In this document: piece after piece, positions 1 to 8,062 of the stretch
Position numbering within the stretch: the first letter of the stretch is position 1
Layout of the letters: the number at the start of each line of letters is the position of its first letter
Source of the DNA: Yinghuangia aomiensis
GTDB lineage: Bacteria > Actinomycetota > Actinomycetes > Streptomycetales > Streptomycetaceae
NCBI RefSeq assembly: GCF_039542225.1
Contig: NZ_BAABHS010000041.1
Coordinates: 1 to 64,000 of the forward strand
Direction: 5' to 3'
DNA length: 64,000 bases
Translations under genes and position numbers: made by a program
The notes under the pieces: model-generated
Told to the model about the DNA's origin: nothing
Seen by the model: only the letters and a program-made list of their open reading frames with translations
The model's database searches: none

Positions 1-105
1 CGCGGCATAGCCTTCCGAACCGACAAAACCCCCGACAGCTACCTCGCCGGACTCCACCTACGCGGCGCCATGATCTGGCTCCGCAGCCTCCCCACACGAC
101 CGTGA
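1..105 (+). CDS. IS5-like transposase, C-terminal fragment
   Basis: The window opens inside this gene. The last 34 codons are visible, ending in TGA at 103-105. The peptide has the typical end of IS5-family DDE transposases of actinomycetes: a DKT-x-x-SYLAGLHLRGA stretch followed by a tryptophan/arginine-rich end. Only the far C-terminus is present, so neither activity nor the left end can be judged. The sequence after the stop (about 113-126, aacaggccct) looks like the outer end of an IS terminal inverted repeat, but the other end is outside the window. The element ends against the stop codon of the convergent aldehyde dehydrogenase gene. Family assignment is from memory of conserved transposase tails. 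Confidence 0.7.
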   Translation, partial: RGIAFRTDKTPDSYLAGLHLRGAMIWLRSLPTRP

Positions 106-124
106 TCCGAACCCAGAACAGGCC

Positions 125-1549
125 CTAGTGCTGCAACGACTGGAGCTGGTAGTACTCCTCCAGGCCGAACCGGCCGAACTCGCGTCCGGTACCGGACAGT
201 TTCATGCCGCCGAACGGGGCCGCCGGGTTGAAGGCGCCGCCGTTGATGTCGACCTGGCCGGTGCGGAGCCGGCGTGCCAGGGCGACGGCCGACTCCTCGT
301 CCGGGCCCCAGACGGCGCCCGAGAGGCCGTACCGTGTGCCGTCGGCGATCCGGATCGCGTCGTCCGGGCCGTCGTGGGGCAGGACGACGAGGACCGGGCC
401 GAAGACCTCCTCCTGGGCGATCTCCGCGTCGGCGTCGACATCCGCGACGACCGTCGGCCGCACGAAGAAGCCCCGGTCCAGGCCCTCCGGGGCCCGGCTG
501 CCGCCGGCCGCGATCCGGGCGCCGTCGGCGGCCGCCCGGTCGATGAACCCGCGGACCCGGGCACGCTGGGCGGCCGAGACGAGCGGCCCCTGCTTGGTCC
601 CCGGGTCGCGCGGGTCGCCTGGGGTGAAGCGGGCCGCGAGCGCCGCGGCCTGCTCGACGGCCTCGCTGTACTGCGCGCGCGGCACGATCAGGCGGGTGAG
701 AGCCAGGCAGGTCTGTCCGGAGTTGAGCAGGCAACTGCTCACCGTGGCCTTGACCGCGCGTTCGAGATCGGCCCCCGGAAGGACGACGGCGGCGGATTTG
801 CCGCCGAGTTCGAGGGCTACCCGCTTGATCCCGGGCGCGGCCGCGGCCGCCACCGCCTGGCCGCCCTGAATCGAGCCGGTGAAGGACACCATGTCGACGT
901 CGGGATGTCCCGCGAGCGCGGCGCCGACCTCCGGCCCGAGGCCGCTCAGCAGGTTGAACACCCCGGGCGGGAGGCCGGCTTCGGCGACGGCCTCGGCGAG
1001 CAGGTACGGCACGAGAGGTGCCACCTCGCTGGGCTTGAGCACGACGGTGCTTCCGCTGAGCAGCGCCGGGACGACCTTGCCGAGCGTCTGGAGCAGCGGA
1101 TAGTTCCACGGCGTGATCGCGGCGACGACGCCCACAGGGGAGCGGCGCACGGTCGAGTTGCCGATGCGGACGGGGTCTTCGACGCCTCGCGCGGCGTCGA
1201 GGAAGCCCGTCACGGCGGCCAAGGGGAGATGGGTCTGCAGCTTGTCCGCGATCCGCAGCGGCGTCCCGACATCGTCGACCACGGCTTCGGTGAGGCGGTC
1301 GGCGCGGGCTTCGAGGGCTTTGAGCAGGGCGCCGACGGCGCCGATGCGCTCGGGCTGGGGGACCTGCGCCCAGTCCTCCTGTGCGGCATGCGCGGCCTCG
1401 ACGGCCAGATCGGCGTCCGCCGGGGAACAGCGGGGCACTCGCGCGAGCAGTTCTTCGGTTGTCGGGTCGACCACGTCGATCAGCTCGTCCGTGGCGGGCT
1501 TGCGCCAGCGTCCTGCGACGTAGATCGCTTGCGGCGGGGAGTGGGACAT
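125..1549 (-). CDS. NAD(P)-dependent aldehyde dehydrogenase
   Basis: A 474-residue aldehyde dehydrogenase that oxidises an aldehyde to the acid in the cytosol. Family motifs are clear: the substrate-channel motif TPWNYPL near residue 155, a cofactor loop ending in VLKPSE, the general-base glutamate in ALELGGKS near residue 245, the catalytic cysteine in NSGQTC near residue 280, and the EEVFGPV motif near the C-terminus. The ATG at 1549 is chosen because AGGAGG lies just upstream; an in-frame ATG 30 codons earlier adds a non-conserved leader without such a site. It diverges from a zinc alcohol dehydrogenase across 192 bp, so the two may oxidise one alcohol in sequence (inference). Substrate unknown. 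Its stop codon overlaps the presumed end of the neighbouring IS element. Confidence 0.93.
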   Translation of the reverse strand: MSHSPPQAIYVAGRWRKPATDELIDVVDPTTEELLARVPRCSPADADLAVEAAHAAQEDWAQVPQPERIGAVGALLKALEARADRLTEAVVDDVGTPLRIADKLQTHLPLAAVTGFLDAARGVEDPVRIGNSTVRRSPVGVVAAITPWNYPLLQTLGKVVPALLSGSTVVLKPSEVAPLVPYLLAEAVAEAGLPPGVFNLLSGLGPEVGAALAGHPDVDMVSFTGSIQGGQAVAAAAAPGIKRVALELGGKSAAVVLPGADLERAVKATVSSCLLNSGQTCLALTRLIVPRAQYSEAVEQAAALAARFTPGDPRDPGTKQGPLVSAAQRARVRGFIDRAAADGARIAAGGSRAPEGLDRGFFVRPTVVADVDADAEIAQEEVFGPVLVVLPHDGPDDAIRIADGTRYGLSGAVWGPDEESAVALARRLRTGQVDINGGAFNPAAPFGGMKLSGTGREFGRFGLEEYYQLQSLQH

Positions 1550-1628
1550 CACGTCCTCCTGGTGCGGCGGAGTGCGGCGTTTCGTACGCCGGCAGCCTCC
1601 GCTCTTGACGTCGATCGCAATCATGTAT

Positions 1629-1642
1629 TTCATGTGCATGAA
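1629..1642. promoter_or_regulatory. Palindrome in the divergent ALDH/ADH promoter region
   Basis: TTCATG-TG-CATGAA, six-base arms around a two-base centre, lies in the 192 bp between the divergent aldehyde and alcohol dehydrogenase genes, in a locally AT-rich patch. Its place suggests an operator acting on one or both promoters. The GntR protein at 7029-7850 is the nearest candidate regulator. This is inference; no second copy was found in the window. Confidence 0.4.
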
Positions 1643-1741
1643 TTACAAGATCCCGGCCTCGCCGGACCGCCGCCCGTCCACCGCACTCCCGAAAGCGGTC
1701 CGCGGCTCCGCGTCCGGCACGACCCTGGAAGGCCCGCAGCC

Positions 1742-2851
1742 GTGTACGACGGACGCATCGCGCAATTCACCGCCCCGAACGAGCCGTTTGTGATCCGTGA
1801 GGTGTCTCTCGCCGGGCGCGGGCTGTTGCCCGGCGAAGTCCTGGTGAAAGTCACCCGGGCCAACATCTGCGGCAGCGACCTGCATGCCTGGCACGGCCGG
1901 TTCAACACCCGGGGCCTCGGCGGCAAGCTGCCGACCGTGCTCGGACACGAGATGGTCGGGGTGGTCGCCGGGCTCGGCGAGGGCGCGACGCACGACACCG
2001 CGGGCGGCGCCCTGGTCGAGGGCGCCCGGGTGGTGTTCCCGTACTTCTTCCCGTGCCTCACGTGCCGGTACTGCGTGACCGGACGGCGCGCCGGGTGCGC
2101 GCGGATGAGCATGGCGATGCTCGCCAGCAGCGCCGAACCTCCGTACTACGTGGGCGGATTCGCCGACTATTTCCTACTGCCGGCAGGCGCGCTGCTCTAC
2201 CCCGTGCCGGACAGCCTTTCCGACGAGGTGGTCAGCGGGGCGAACTGCGCGCTGTCCCAGGTGATGCAGGCCTACGACCGGGCGCAGCTGACCTTCGGCG
2301 AGACCGTGGTCGTGCAGGGCGCTGGCGGGCTGGGCCTGTACGCGACCGCGCTGGCCAAGGCCCGCGGCGCCGCGACCGTCGTGGTCGTCGACGCGGTCCC
2401 GGAGCGTCTGGAGCTGGCCCGTGAACTCGGCGCCGATGCCGTGGTGGACATCGGCGCCGAGCCCGACGAACGCAAGCGGGTCAGGCGCGTCCAGGACCTC
2501 ACCGACGGCGGCGCGGACGTCGTGATGGAACTCGTCGGCTCGCCGGCCGTGGTCGGCGAGGGCATCAAGATGCTGGGCCGCTACGGCCGGTACCTGAGCG
2601 TCGGGAACATCGGCCACGGGCAGACCTACCAGGCCGACCCGTCCCGGCTCACCCTCACCAACAAGAGCATCATCGGCGTGTCGCTGTACGAGCCCGACGC
2701 GCTCGGCAAGAGCCTGCGCTTCCTCGACTCCGTGCGCGACACGCTCCCCAAGCGCTGGCTGGAGAGCACGGCGTTCCCGCTGGCGGACATCAACGAAGCG
2801 TTCCGCGCGGCGGACACGCGCGAGGTGGTCCGGGCGAGCATCGTGCCCTGA
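1742..2851 (+). CDS. Zinc-dependent alcohol dehydrogenase (MDR family)
   Basis: A 369-residue medium-chain dehydrogenase. The catalytic zinc site appears as NICGSDLHAWH (Cys and following His) and GHE near residue 65. A structural-zinc cysteine cluster is visible in the PCLTCRYC segment and a following Cys. The Rossmann motif GAGGLGLYA sits near residue 195. The start is GTG at 1742, with GGAAGG about nine bases upstream and homology beginning at once; the frame stays open far upstream but without conserved sequence. It leads a run of same-strand genes (crotonase, two acyl-CoA dehydrogenases), though the 96-bp gap to the crotonase leaves room for a separate promoter. It probably interconverts an alcohol or hydroxyl intermediate and its aldehyde or ketone. 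Substrate unknown. Confidence 0.9.
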   Translation: MYDGRIAQFTAPNEPFVIREVSLAGRGLLPGEVLVKVTRANICGSDLHAWHGRFNTRGLGGKLPTVLGHEMVGVVAGLGEGATHDTAGGALVEGARVVFPYFFPCLTCRYCVTGRRAGCARMSMAMLASSAEPPYYVGGFADYFLLPAGALLYPVPDSLSDEVVSGANCALSQVMQAYDRAQLTFGETVVVQGAGGLGLYATALAKARGAATVVVVDAVPERLELARELGADAVVDIGAEPDERKRVRRVQDLTDGGADVVMELVGSPAVVGEGIKMLGRYGRYLSVGNIGHGQTYQADPSRLTLTNKSIIGVSLYEPDALGKSLRFLDSVRDTLPKRWLESTAFPLADINEAFRAADTREVVRASIVP

Positions 2852-2947
2852 GCCCCGGACCGCACCACCGCCCCGACACCCCCACAACCGGGGCATCCCG
2901 CCACGCGGCGGCCGCAGTCGCCGTCCACGCCCGCAGAAGGAGAAAGC

Positions 2948-3751
2948 ATGAGCCCCGCCGGACCGGACACCCCCGATCTGGACTACTCCGTCGCCGACCA
3001 CGTCGCCGTGATCACGCTGAACCGGCCCCACCACAAGAACGCCTTCACGCTGGAGATGGTGGACGCGTGGGCGGAGGCACTGTGGCAAGCGGAGCGCGAC
3101 CCCGACGTACGCGTGGTCGTGGTCACCGGCGCCGGCAACGCGTTCTGCTCCGGCGTCGACCTGGACGTGTTCGCCGAGCGCGAGCGAACGCCCTGGTCCG
3201 AGAAGACCCTGCTCACCAGCCGTATCCACCAGGTCGCCTTCGCCGCCGAGGCGCTGACCAAGCCGTACATCGCGGCCGTCAACGGCGTCGCCGTCGGCGC
3301 CGGAATGGACATGGCCCTGATGGCGGACATCCGGATCGCCGCCGCCTCGGCGCGGTTCAGCGAGGGCTACATCCGCGTCGGGCTCGTGCCCGGCGACGGC
3401 GGCTGCTGGTATCTGCCGCGCATCGTCGGCACCGCGGCCGCGCTGCGCCTGCTGTGGACCGGCGACTTCGTCGGCGCCGACGAAGCACTCGCGCTCGGCC
3501 TGGTGAGCGCCGTCCATCCGGATGACGAACTGGGCAGCGCCGTGCAGGCGTTCGCCGCCCGGTTGGCCACGCAGCCGCCGATCGCCGTGCAGCTGATCAA
3601 GCGTGCCGTCCGCGAGGGCGAACGGCACGACCTGCGCACCGCGCTCGACCTGATCTCGTCACACCAGGCCGTCGTCACGTCCACGCGGGACTCGCAGGAA
3701 GCCATGGCGGCCTTCCGGGAGAAGCGGCCCGGCACCTACACCGGCCGCTGA
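2948..3751 (+). CDS. Enoyl-CoA hydratase/isomerase-family (crotonase-fold) protein
   Basis: A 267-residue crotonase-superfamily protein with the usual layout: a short N-terminal strand pair, an oxyanion-hole region (AGNAFCSGVDL and NGVAVGAGMDMAL), and a C-terminal helical tail. Start ATG at 2948 follows GAAGGAG. The two glutamates of classical hydratases are not conserved by my alignment: the GGxxE position is Asp (GAGMD) and the position matching FGQPE is Tyr (FSEGY). It may therefore be an isomerase, hydrolase or another crotonase type rather than a standard hydratase. It is followed nine bases later by acyl-CoA dehydrogenase genes, which supports a role in CoA-thioester breakdown. Confidence 0.88.
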   Translation: MSPAGPDTPDLDYSVADHVAVITLNRPHHKNAFTLEMVDAWAEALWQAERDPDVRVVVVTGAGNAFCSGVDLDVFAERERTPWSEKTLLTSRIHQVAFAAEALTKPYIAAVNGVAVGAGMDMALMADIRIAAASARFSEGYIRVGLVPGDGGCWYLPRIVGTAAALRLLWTGDFVGADEALALGLVSAVHPDDELGSAVQAFAARLATQPPIAVQLIKRAVREGERHDLRTALDLISSHQAVVTSTRDSQEAMAAFREKRPGTYTGR

Positions 3752-3760
3752 GGAGGCACG

Positions 3761-4894
3761 ATGACCCCGCAGGCGACCACCCGGACGACCCGGATCCCGC
3801 AGGACGAGCCCACGCTCGACGACCTGCGGCAACGGGTCCGCGACCTCACCGGCCGATGGCAGGACGAAGGCCGATACGAGCCCCGCAGCGACAACTGGAT
3901 GCGCGGCTTCGACCCGGACTTCAGCCGCGAACTCGCCGGCCTCGGCCTCATCGGCATGACCTGGCCGCGCGAGGTCGGCGGCGGCGGACACGGCCAGCTC
4001 GCGCGCCTCGTCGTCAACGAGGAACTCCTGCGCGCCGGCGCCCCCGTCGCCGCGCACTGGATCGGCGACCGGCAGATCGGGCCGGCCGTCCTGCGGCACG
4101 GCACCCCCGAATTCCAGCGCGAGATCCTGCCCGGGATCGCCGAAGCACGGTTCGTCTTCTGCCTCGGCATGAGCGAGCCCGACGCGGGATCGGACCTGGC
4201 CGCGGTGCGCACCACCGCGACGCCCGCGGACGGCGGCTGGCGCGTCAACGGCCGGAAGATTTGGACGACCGGCGCCCACAAGGCCACCCACGCCTATCTG
4301 CTGGCCCGCACCGAACGCGGGGAGCGCAAGCACGAGGGACTCACCGAGTTCATCGTCGACATGGACACACCGGGTGTGTCGGTGGCGCCCATCGTCGACC
4401 TCGCCGGCGAGCACCACTTCAACGAGGTGGTGTTCACCGACGTCTTCGTTCCCGCCCACCGGGTGCTCGGCACGGTCGGCAACGCCTGGCGGCAGGTCAC
4501 CGAACAACTGTCCTTCGAACGCGGAGGGCCCGAGCGCTTCCTGTCCACCTACCCGCTCCTCGCGCTCGCCCTCCGGCACGCCGGACCCGAACACAAAGCC
4601 CCGCTGGGCCGCCTGATCGCCCGCCTGGCGACGCTGCGCCGCCTCGCCCGGAACGTCGCGGCGAGTGTGGACGCCGGAGCCGCTCCCGTGGTCGACGCCG
4701 CGACGCTGAAGTACCTCGGCAACGCCTTCGAGAACGACGTGATCGCCTTCGCCCCTGCGTCATGCGGACCGGACCGGCCCGAACTGACCGCGGCGTGGGG
4801 CCAGGCGCTCCTCGCCTCCCCGGGCTTCACGATCCGCGGCGGCGCCGCCGACGTCCTGCTCTCGATCATCGCCAAACAGGAGACCCGCCCATGA
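3761..4894 (+). CDS. Acyl-CoA dehydrogenase, large subunit-like
   Basis: A 377-residue acyl-CoA dehydrogenase (FAD-dependent alpha,beta-dehydrogenation of acyl-CoA). It has the N-terminal helical domain, the middle beta domain with FCLGMSEPDAGSDLA and WTTGAHKATH, and a C-terminal helical domain ending in RGGAADVLLS. The start ATG follows GAGGAGG. In the C-terminal segment the position that carries the catalytic glutamate in medium-chain enzymes is Gly, so this chain may lack the base. Its stop overlaps the ATG of a second, shorter acyl-CoA dehydrogenase (ATGA). Such adjacent short pairs are known to form alpha2-beta2 enzymes in actinobacterial steroid and acid catabolism. That pairing is inferred here. 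Confidence 0.92.
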   Translation: MTPQATTRTTRIPQDEPTLDDLRQRVRDLTGRWQDEGRYEPRSDNWMRGFDPDFSRELAGLGLIGMTWPREVGGGGHGQLARLVVNEELLRAGAPVAAHWIGDRQIGPAVLRHGTPEFQREILPGIAEARFVFCLGMSEPDAGSDLAAVRTTATPADGGWRVNGRKIWTTGAHKATHAYLLARTERGERKHEGLTEFIVDMDTPGVSVAPIVDLAGEHHFNEVVFTDVFVPAHRVLGTVGNAWRQVTEQLSFERGGPERFLSTYPLLALALRHAGPEHKAPLGRLIARLATLRRLARNVAASVDAGAAPVVDAATLKYLGNAFENDVIAFAPASCGPDRPELTAAWGQALLASPGFTIRGGAADVLLSIIAKQETRP

Positions 4895-5901
4895 CCGACA
4901 ACGCACGCGAGCTGCGGGAACTGGTCGCCGACGTGGTCGACGGCATGTCCTTCGACGACCGCGGCTCGGACCACTTGTGGGCGACCCTGTGCGACCTCGG
5001 CCTGCCCCGCGTCGGCATCGACGAGGCCCGCGGCGGATCGGGCGGCACCTTCGCGGACCTGGCGGTCGTCGTCCGCGCGCTGGCGGAGCAGGCGGTGGGC
5101 CTGCCGGTCGGCGAGAACGCGCTGGCTTCCTGGGTCTTGGCGCACGACCGCGCGGTCGACGGGACCGGCACGACCCTCGCCTTCGCCATCGACGGCGAGT
5201 ACCGCGAGGACATGGCGGTCCTGCGCATCCCGGCGGTGCCGTGGCTGCGCCAGGCCGGAGGCGTCGTCGTCTACAGGGGTGGCGACGACGCCTCCTACGT
5301 CGAGACGGGCGAGGGCGTCCGGGTGGACGAGGCGGAGAACCTCGCCGGCGAACCCCGCGACACCCTGTCCGTCCTCGGCGCGGCCGGAACACCGCTGCGC
5401 GCCGCGCCGCCGATGCCGGACGTCCGCGGCCGGCACACGGTACTGCGCGCCGCCGCGGTGGCCGGAGCGGCGGAAGGCGCCTACCGGCTCACCCGCGACT
5501 ATGTGATGCAGCGCGAGCAGTTCGGCAAACCGCTCGCCCGCATCCCGGCCGTGGCCGCCGGACTGGCCGGCATGAAGGTCGCGATCGTCCAACTCGACGC
5601 CGTCCTCGCCCGCGCCGTCGACCTGTACGGGACCGGCACCGGCACCGCGCTGCGCCCCCGAATCGCCGCGGCAGCCGCAGCCGCGGTCATCGCCGCCGAC
5701 GCCGCCGCCGTCTGCGCGCGCACCGCGCACCAGCTCCACGGGGCCATGGGCGTGACGCGCGAGTATCCGCTGCACCACTACACCAAGCGCCTGTGGGCGT
5801 GGCCGGGCGAAGTCGGCTCGGAGACGCACAGCGCCGAATACCTCGGCGCCCGGGCACTCGCGGGCGGCGAAGCCGCGGTCTGGGACGAACTGACCGCGTA
5901 G
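4891..5901 (+). CDS. Acyl-CoA dehydrogenase, small subunit-like
   Basis: A 336-residue protein related to acyl-CoA dehydrogenases but short. The N-terminal and middle domains are reduced, while the C-terminal helical domain is well kept: RDYVMQREQFGKPLARI near residue 205 and HQLHGAMGVTREYPLHHY near residue 280, both typical of the FAD/substrate-binding C-terminal half. The start overlaps the stop of the preceding gene, so translation is probably coupled. The combination of a full-length partner lacking the usual glutamate and a short partner fits a heteromeric enzyme with shared FAD sites. Substrate unknown. Confidence 0.88.
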   Translation: MTDNARELRELVADVVDGMSFDDRGSDHLWATLCDLGLPRVGIDEARGGSGGTFADLAVVVRALAEQAVGLPVGENALASWVLAHDRAVDGTGTTLAFAIDGEYREDMAVLRIPAVPWLRQAGGVVVYRGGDDASYVETGEGVRVDEAENLAGEPRDTLSVLGAAGTPLRAAPPMPDVRGRHTVLRAAAVAGAAEGAYRLTRDYVMQREQFGKPLARIPAVAAGLAGMKVAIVQLDAVLARAVDLYGTGTGTALRPRIAAAAAAAVIAADAAAVCARTAHQLHGAMGVTREYPLHHYTKRLWAWPGEVGSETHSAEYLGARALAGGEAAVWDELTA

Positions 5902-5977
5902 GCGGCCGCAGTCCGGCACACGCACCGCTCACCTCCCCGGATCTCGTCCGAGGATCGGAGAACAGGACTCACCTGCC

Positions 5978-6967
5978 ATGCCCCACCCCGCGCACCACCG
6001 CTTCGGAATGACCCTGCCCGTCCCGGCTCCGCTCGGCGAGCACCCTGCCATCGCCCGCAAGCTGACCGAAGCGGGCTACACCGACATCTGGAGCATCGAG
6101 GTCGACGGCCTGGACGGCTTCACTCCGCTCGCCCTCGCCGCGACCGGCGCGCCGGATGCCCACCTCGGGACCGCCATAGTCTCCCCGTTCACGCGCGGAC
6201 CGGCACTGCTCGCGATGACCGCCGCATCGTTGGCCGAACTCGCCCCCGGACGCTTCCACTTGGGACTGGGTGCGGCCTCGCGCCCGATCGTCCACAACTG
6301 GAACGGTGCCGCCTACGACAAGCCGTATCAGCGCGTACGGGACACCGTCCGCTTCCTGCGCGCGGCGCTCGCTGGGGAGCGGGTCGCCGAACGCTACGAG
6401 ACCTTCGAGATCCAAGGCTTCCGGCTCACCCGCCCGCCGCAATCGCCGCCGCCGATCTACCTGGCCGCGCTCCGCGAAGGCATGCTCTGCCTGGCCGGCC
6501 GCGAAGCGGACGGAGCCATCCTCAACTGGCTCTCCGCGGACGACGTGGCGAAGGTCGCCCCCTACGTCCACGAGGGCGGCCCCGGCAAGGAAATCGTGTG
6601 CCGGATGTTCGTCTGCCCCACGGCCGACGCCGACGCGGCCCGCACGGCGTTCCGCCGGATGGTCACTTTCTACCTCAACGTGCCCGGCTACGCCGCCTAC
6701 CAGCGCTGGCTCGGCCGCGCCGACCAGCTCCAGCCGATGTGGGACGCCTGGGCCCGAGGCGACCGGCGCGGCGCCATGGCCGCGGTCCCCGACGCGTTGA
6801 TCGACGACTTGCTGGTGCACGGCACGCCGGAGCAGTGCCGGGCGCAGATCCGGCGGTACGTCGACAACGGCGTCACCGTGCCGGTCGTCATGCTCGTCGA
6901 CGCGGGCGACGGCGCCGACCCGGTTGCACAGGCGCTGTCCCTCGCGCCCGGCCGCCGGATATCGTGA
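5978..6967 (+). CDS. Luciferase-like (LLM class) oxidoreductase, probably F420-dependent
   Basis: A 329-residue TIM-barrel protein of the bacterial luciferase-like family. Typical features are the N-terminal FGMTLP strand, the segment APGRFHLGLGAAS near residue 90 (F420/FMN pocket region), PPIYLAALREGMLCLAGREADG near residue 155, and a C-terminal GTPEQCRAQIRRYVDNG. In actinomycetes most such proteins use F420 or reduced FMN to oxidise or reduce small ring compounds or add oxygen; which applies here is not decidable. The start ATG follows GGAGAACAGG. It lies 76 bp after the dehydrogenase pair and before the GntR gene, so it probably belongs to the same pathway. Confidence 0.85.
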   Translation: MPHPAHHRFGMTLPVPAPLGEHPAIARKLTEAGYTDIWSIEVDGLDGFTPLALAATGAPDAHLGTAIVSPFTRGPALLAMTAASLAELAPGRFHLGLGAASRPIVHNWNGAAYDKPYQRVRDTVRFLRAALAGERVAERYETFEIQGFRLTRPPQSPPPIYLAALREGMLCLAGREADGAILNWLSADDVAKVAPYVHEGGPGKEIVCRMFVCPTADADAARTAFRRMVTFYLNVPGYAAYQRWLGRADQLQPMWDAWARGDRRGAMAAVPDALIDDLLVHGTPEQCRAQIRRYVDNGVTVPVVMLVDAGDGADPVAQALSLAPGRRIS

Positions 6968-7028
6968 GGGCGCCAAGATCCATGTGCGACGGCCGGTGCC
7001 CGGCCGACCCGACCGAGAGTGACGTCAG

Positions 7029-7850
7029 GTGGACCGCAACGCCGAGGGCCCCCGGACGGGAAGCCTCCCCGACGGGGAGGGCCGCAGCCGCGCGGTGGCC
7101 GAGGCGGTCGCGAGTGTCCTCCGGCGGCGCATCCTCGACGGCGTGCTCGAAGACGGCGACACGCTGCCCAAGCAGGACGTTTTGCTCGCGGAGTTCCGGG
7201 TGGGCCGGACCACGCTGCGGCAGGCGATGCGGATCCTGGAGACCGAAGGCCTGGTGACGGTGCGCCGGGGCAAGATCGGCGGAGCCGTCGTCCATGCGCC
7301 GCGCCCGCAGGACGCCGCGTACATGTTCGGCATGGTGATGCACAAGCGGCGGGTCCCGTTGGAGGACCTGTCGCTGGCCTTGCGTTCGCTGGAGCCGGTG
7401 TGCGTGGGTTTGTGCGCGCGGCGTCCGGACCGCGATCGCGCGGTCCTGCCGGAGTTGGAAGCGGTCCACGACGAGATGGTCCGGCACCTCGACGACGGCG
7501 CGGTGTACGTCCGTGCCACCAGGCGGTTCCACGAGGCCATCGTGCGCACCTGCGGCAACCAGACCATGCAGATCCTGCTGTCCGCGATCGAAGAGCTGTG
7601 GGGTCGGCAGGAGGCGCTGTGGATGAGCAAAGGGCTGCGTGAGACCGGCCGCACCACCCGGCTGGCCGGCGCTCTCGAACACGCGCAATTGATCGAACTC
7701 ATCGCCGCAGGCGACGAGGTCGGCGCCTACCGTCTGGCGGTCCGCCACCTCGAAGGCGCGCACGCCTTCCCGTTGAGCACGCACGGAAGCCATCCGGTCG
7801 AGGCCGGGGAGCGTACCTCGGCCGACAAGGGGACGGCCTCGGCATTCTGA
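7029..7850 (+). CDS. GntR-family transcriptional regulator (FadR/FCD subfamily)
   Basis: A 273-residue regulator. The winged helix-turn-helix is at about residues 20-90, with the recognition segment LAEFRVGRTTLRQAMRILETEGLV. The all-helical FCD ligand domain follows, with FHEAIVRTCGNQTM and a final histidine-containing helix. FCD proteins usually bind a carboxylate or acyl-CoA and repress their own catabolic operon. The start is GTG at 7029 with only a weak ribosome site. Its place at the end of the acyl-CoA catabolic cluster makes that cluster the likely target; the palindromes at 1629 and 7971 are candidate operators (inference). Confidence 0.9.
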   Translation: MDRNAEGPRTGSLPDGEGRSRAVAEAVASVLRRRILDGVLEDGDTLPKQDVLLAEFRVGRTTLRQAMRILETEGLVTVRRGKIGGAVVHAPRPQDAAYMFGMVMHKRRVPLEDLSLALRSLEPVCVGLCARRPDRDRAVLPELEAVHDEMVRHLDDGAVYVRATRRFHEAIVRTCGNQTMQILLSAIEELWGRQEALWMSKGLRETGRTTRLAGALEHAQLIELIAAGDEVGAYRLAVRHLEGAHAFPLSTHGSHPVEAGERTSADKGTASAF

Positions 7851-7970
7851 CCGAGGCAAGGGGCCCGGGGTCTGGCTGTCTTGCACCCGTTTGAGGTGGA
7901 GTATCCGACGCCTGTGTGACCGGCATAACATAGCCATCTTTCAGTCGCCCGGTTGTCTCGTCTCGCGAAT

Positions 7971-7989
7971 CATGGTCATGATAACCATG
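7971..7989. promoter_or_regulatory. Inverted repeat upstream of the DegT-fold gene
   Basis: CATGGT-CATGATA-ACCATG: six-base arms with a seven-base spacer, about 75 bp before the start at 8063, in an otherwise featureless 212-bp gap after the GntR gene. TGGT/ACCA half-sites resemble those recognised by many GntR/FCD regulators, so the neighbouring regulator could bind here. Inference from position and symmetry only. Confidence 0.4.
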
Positions 7990-8062
7990 TTTTCTGAGGG
8001 GGATCCGTGCTGGCCGAGCGCCTGAGCCCCGGCCCGCAACCCATGGCCGTGAAGGGACTTCG

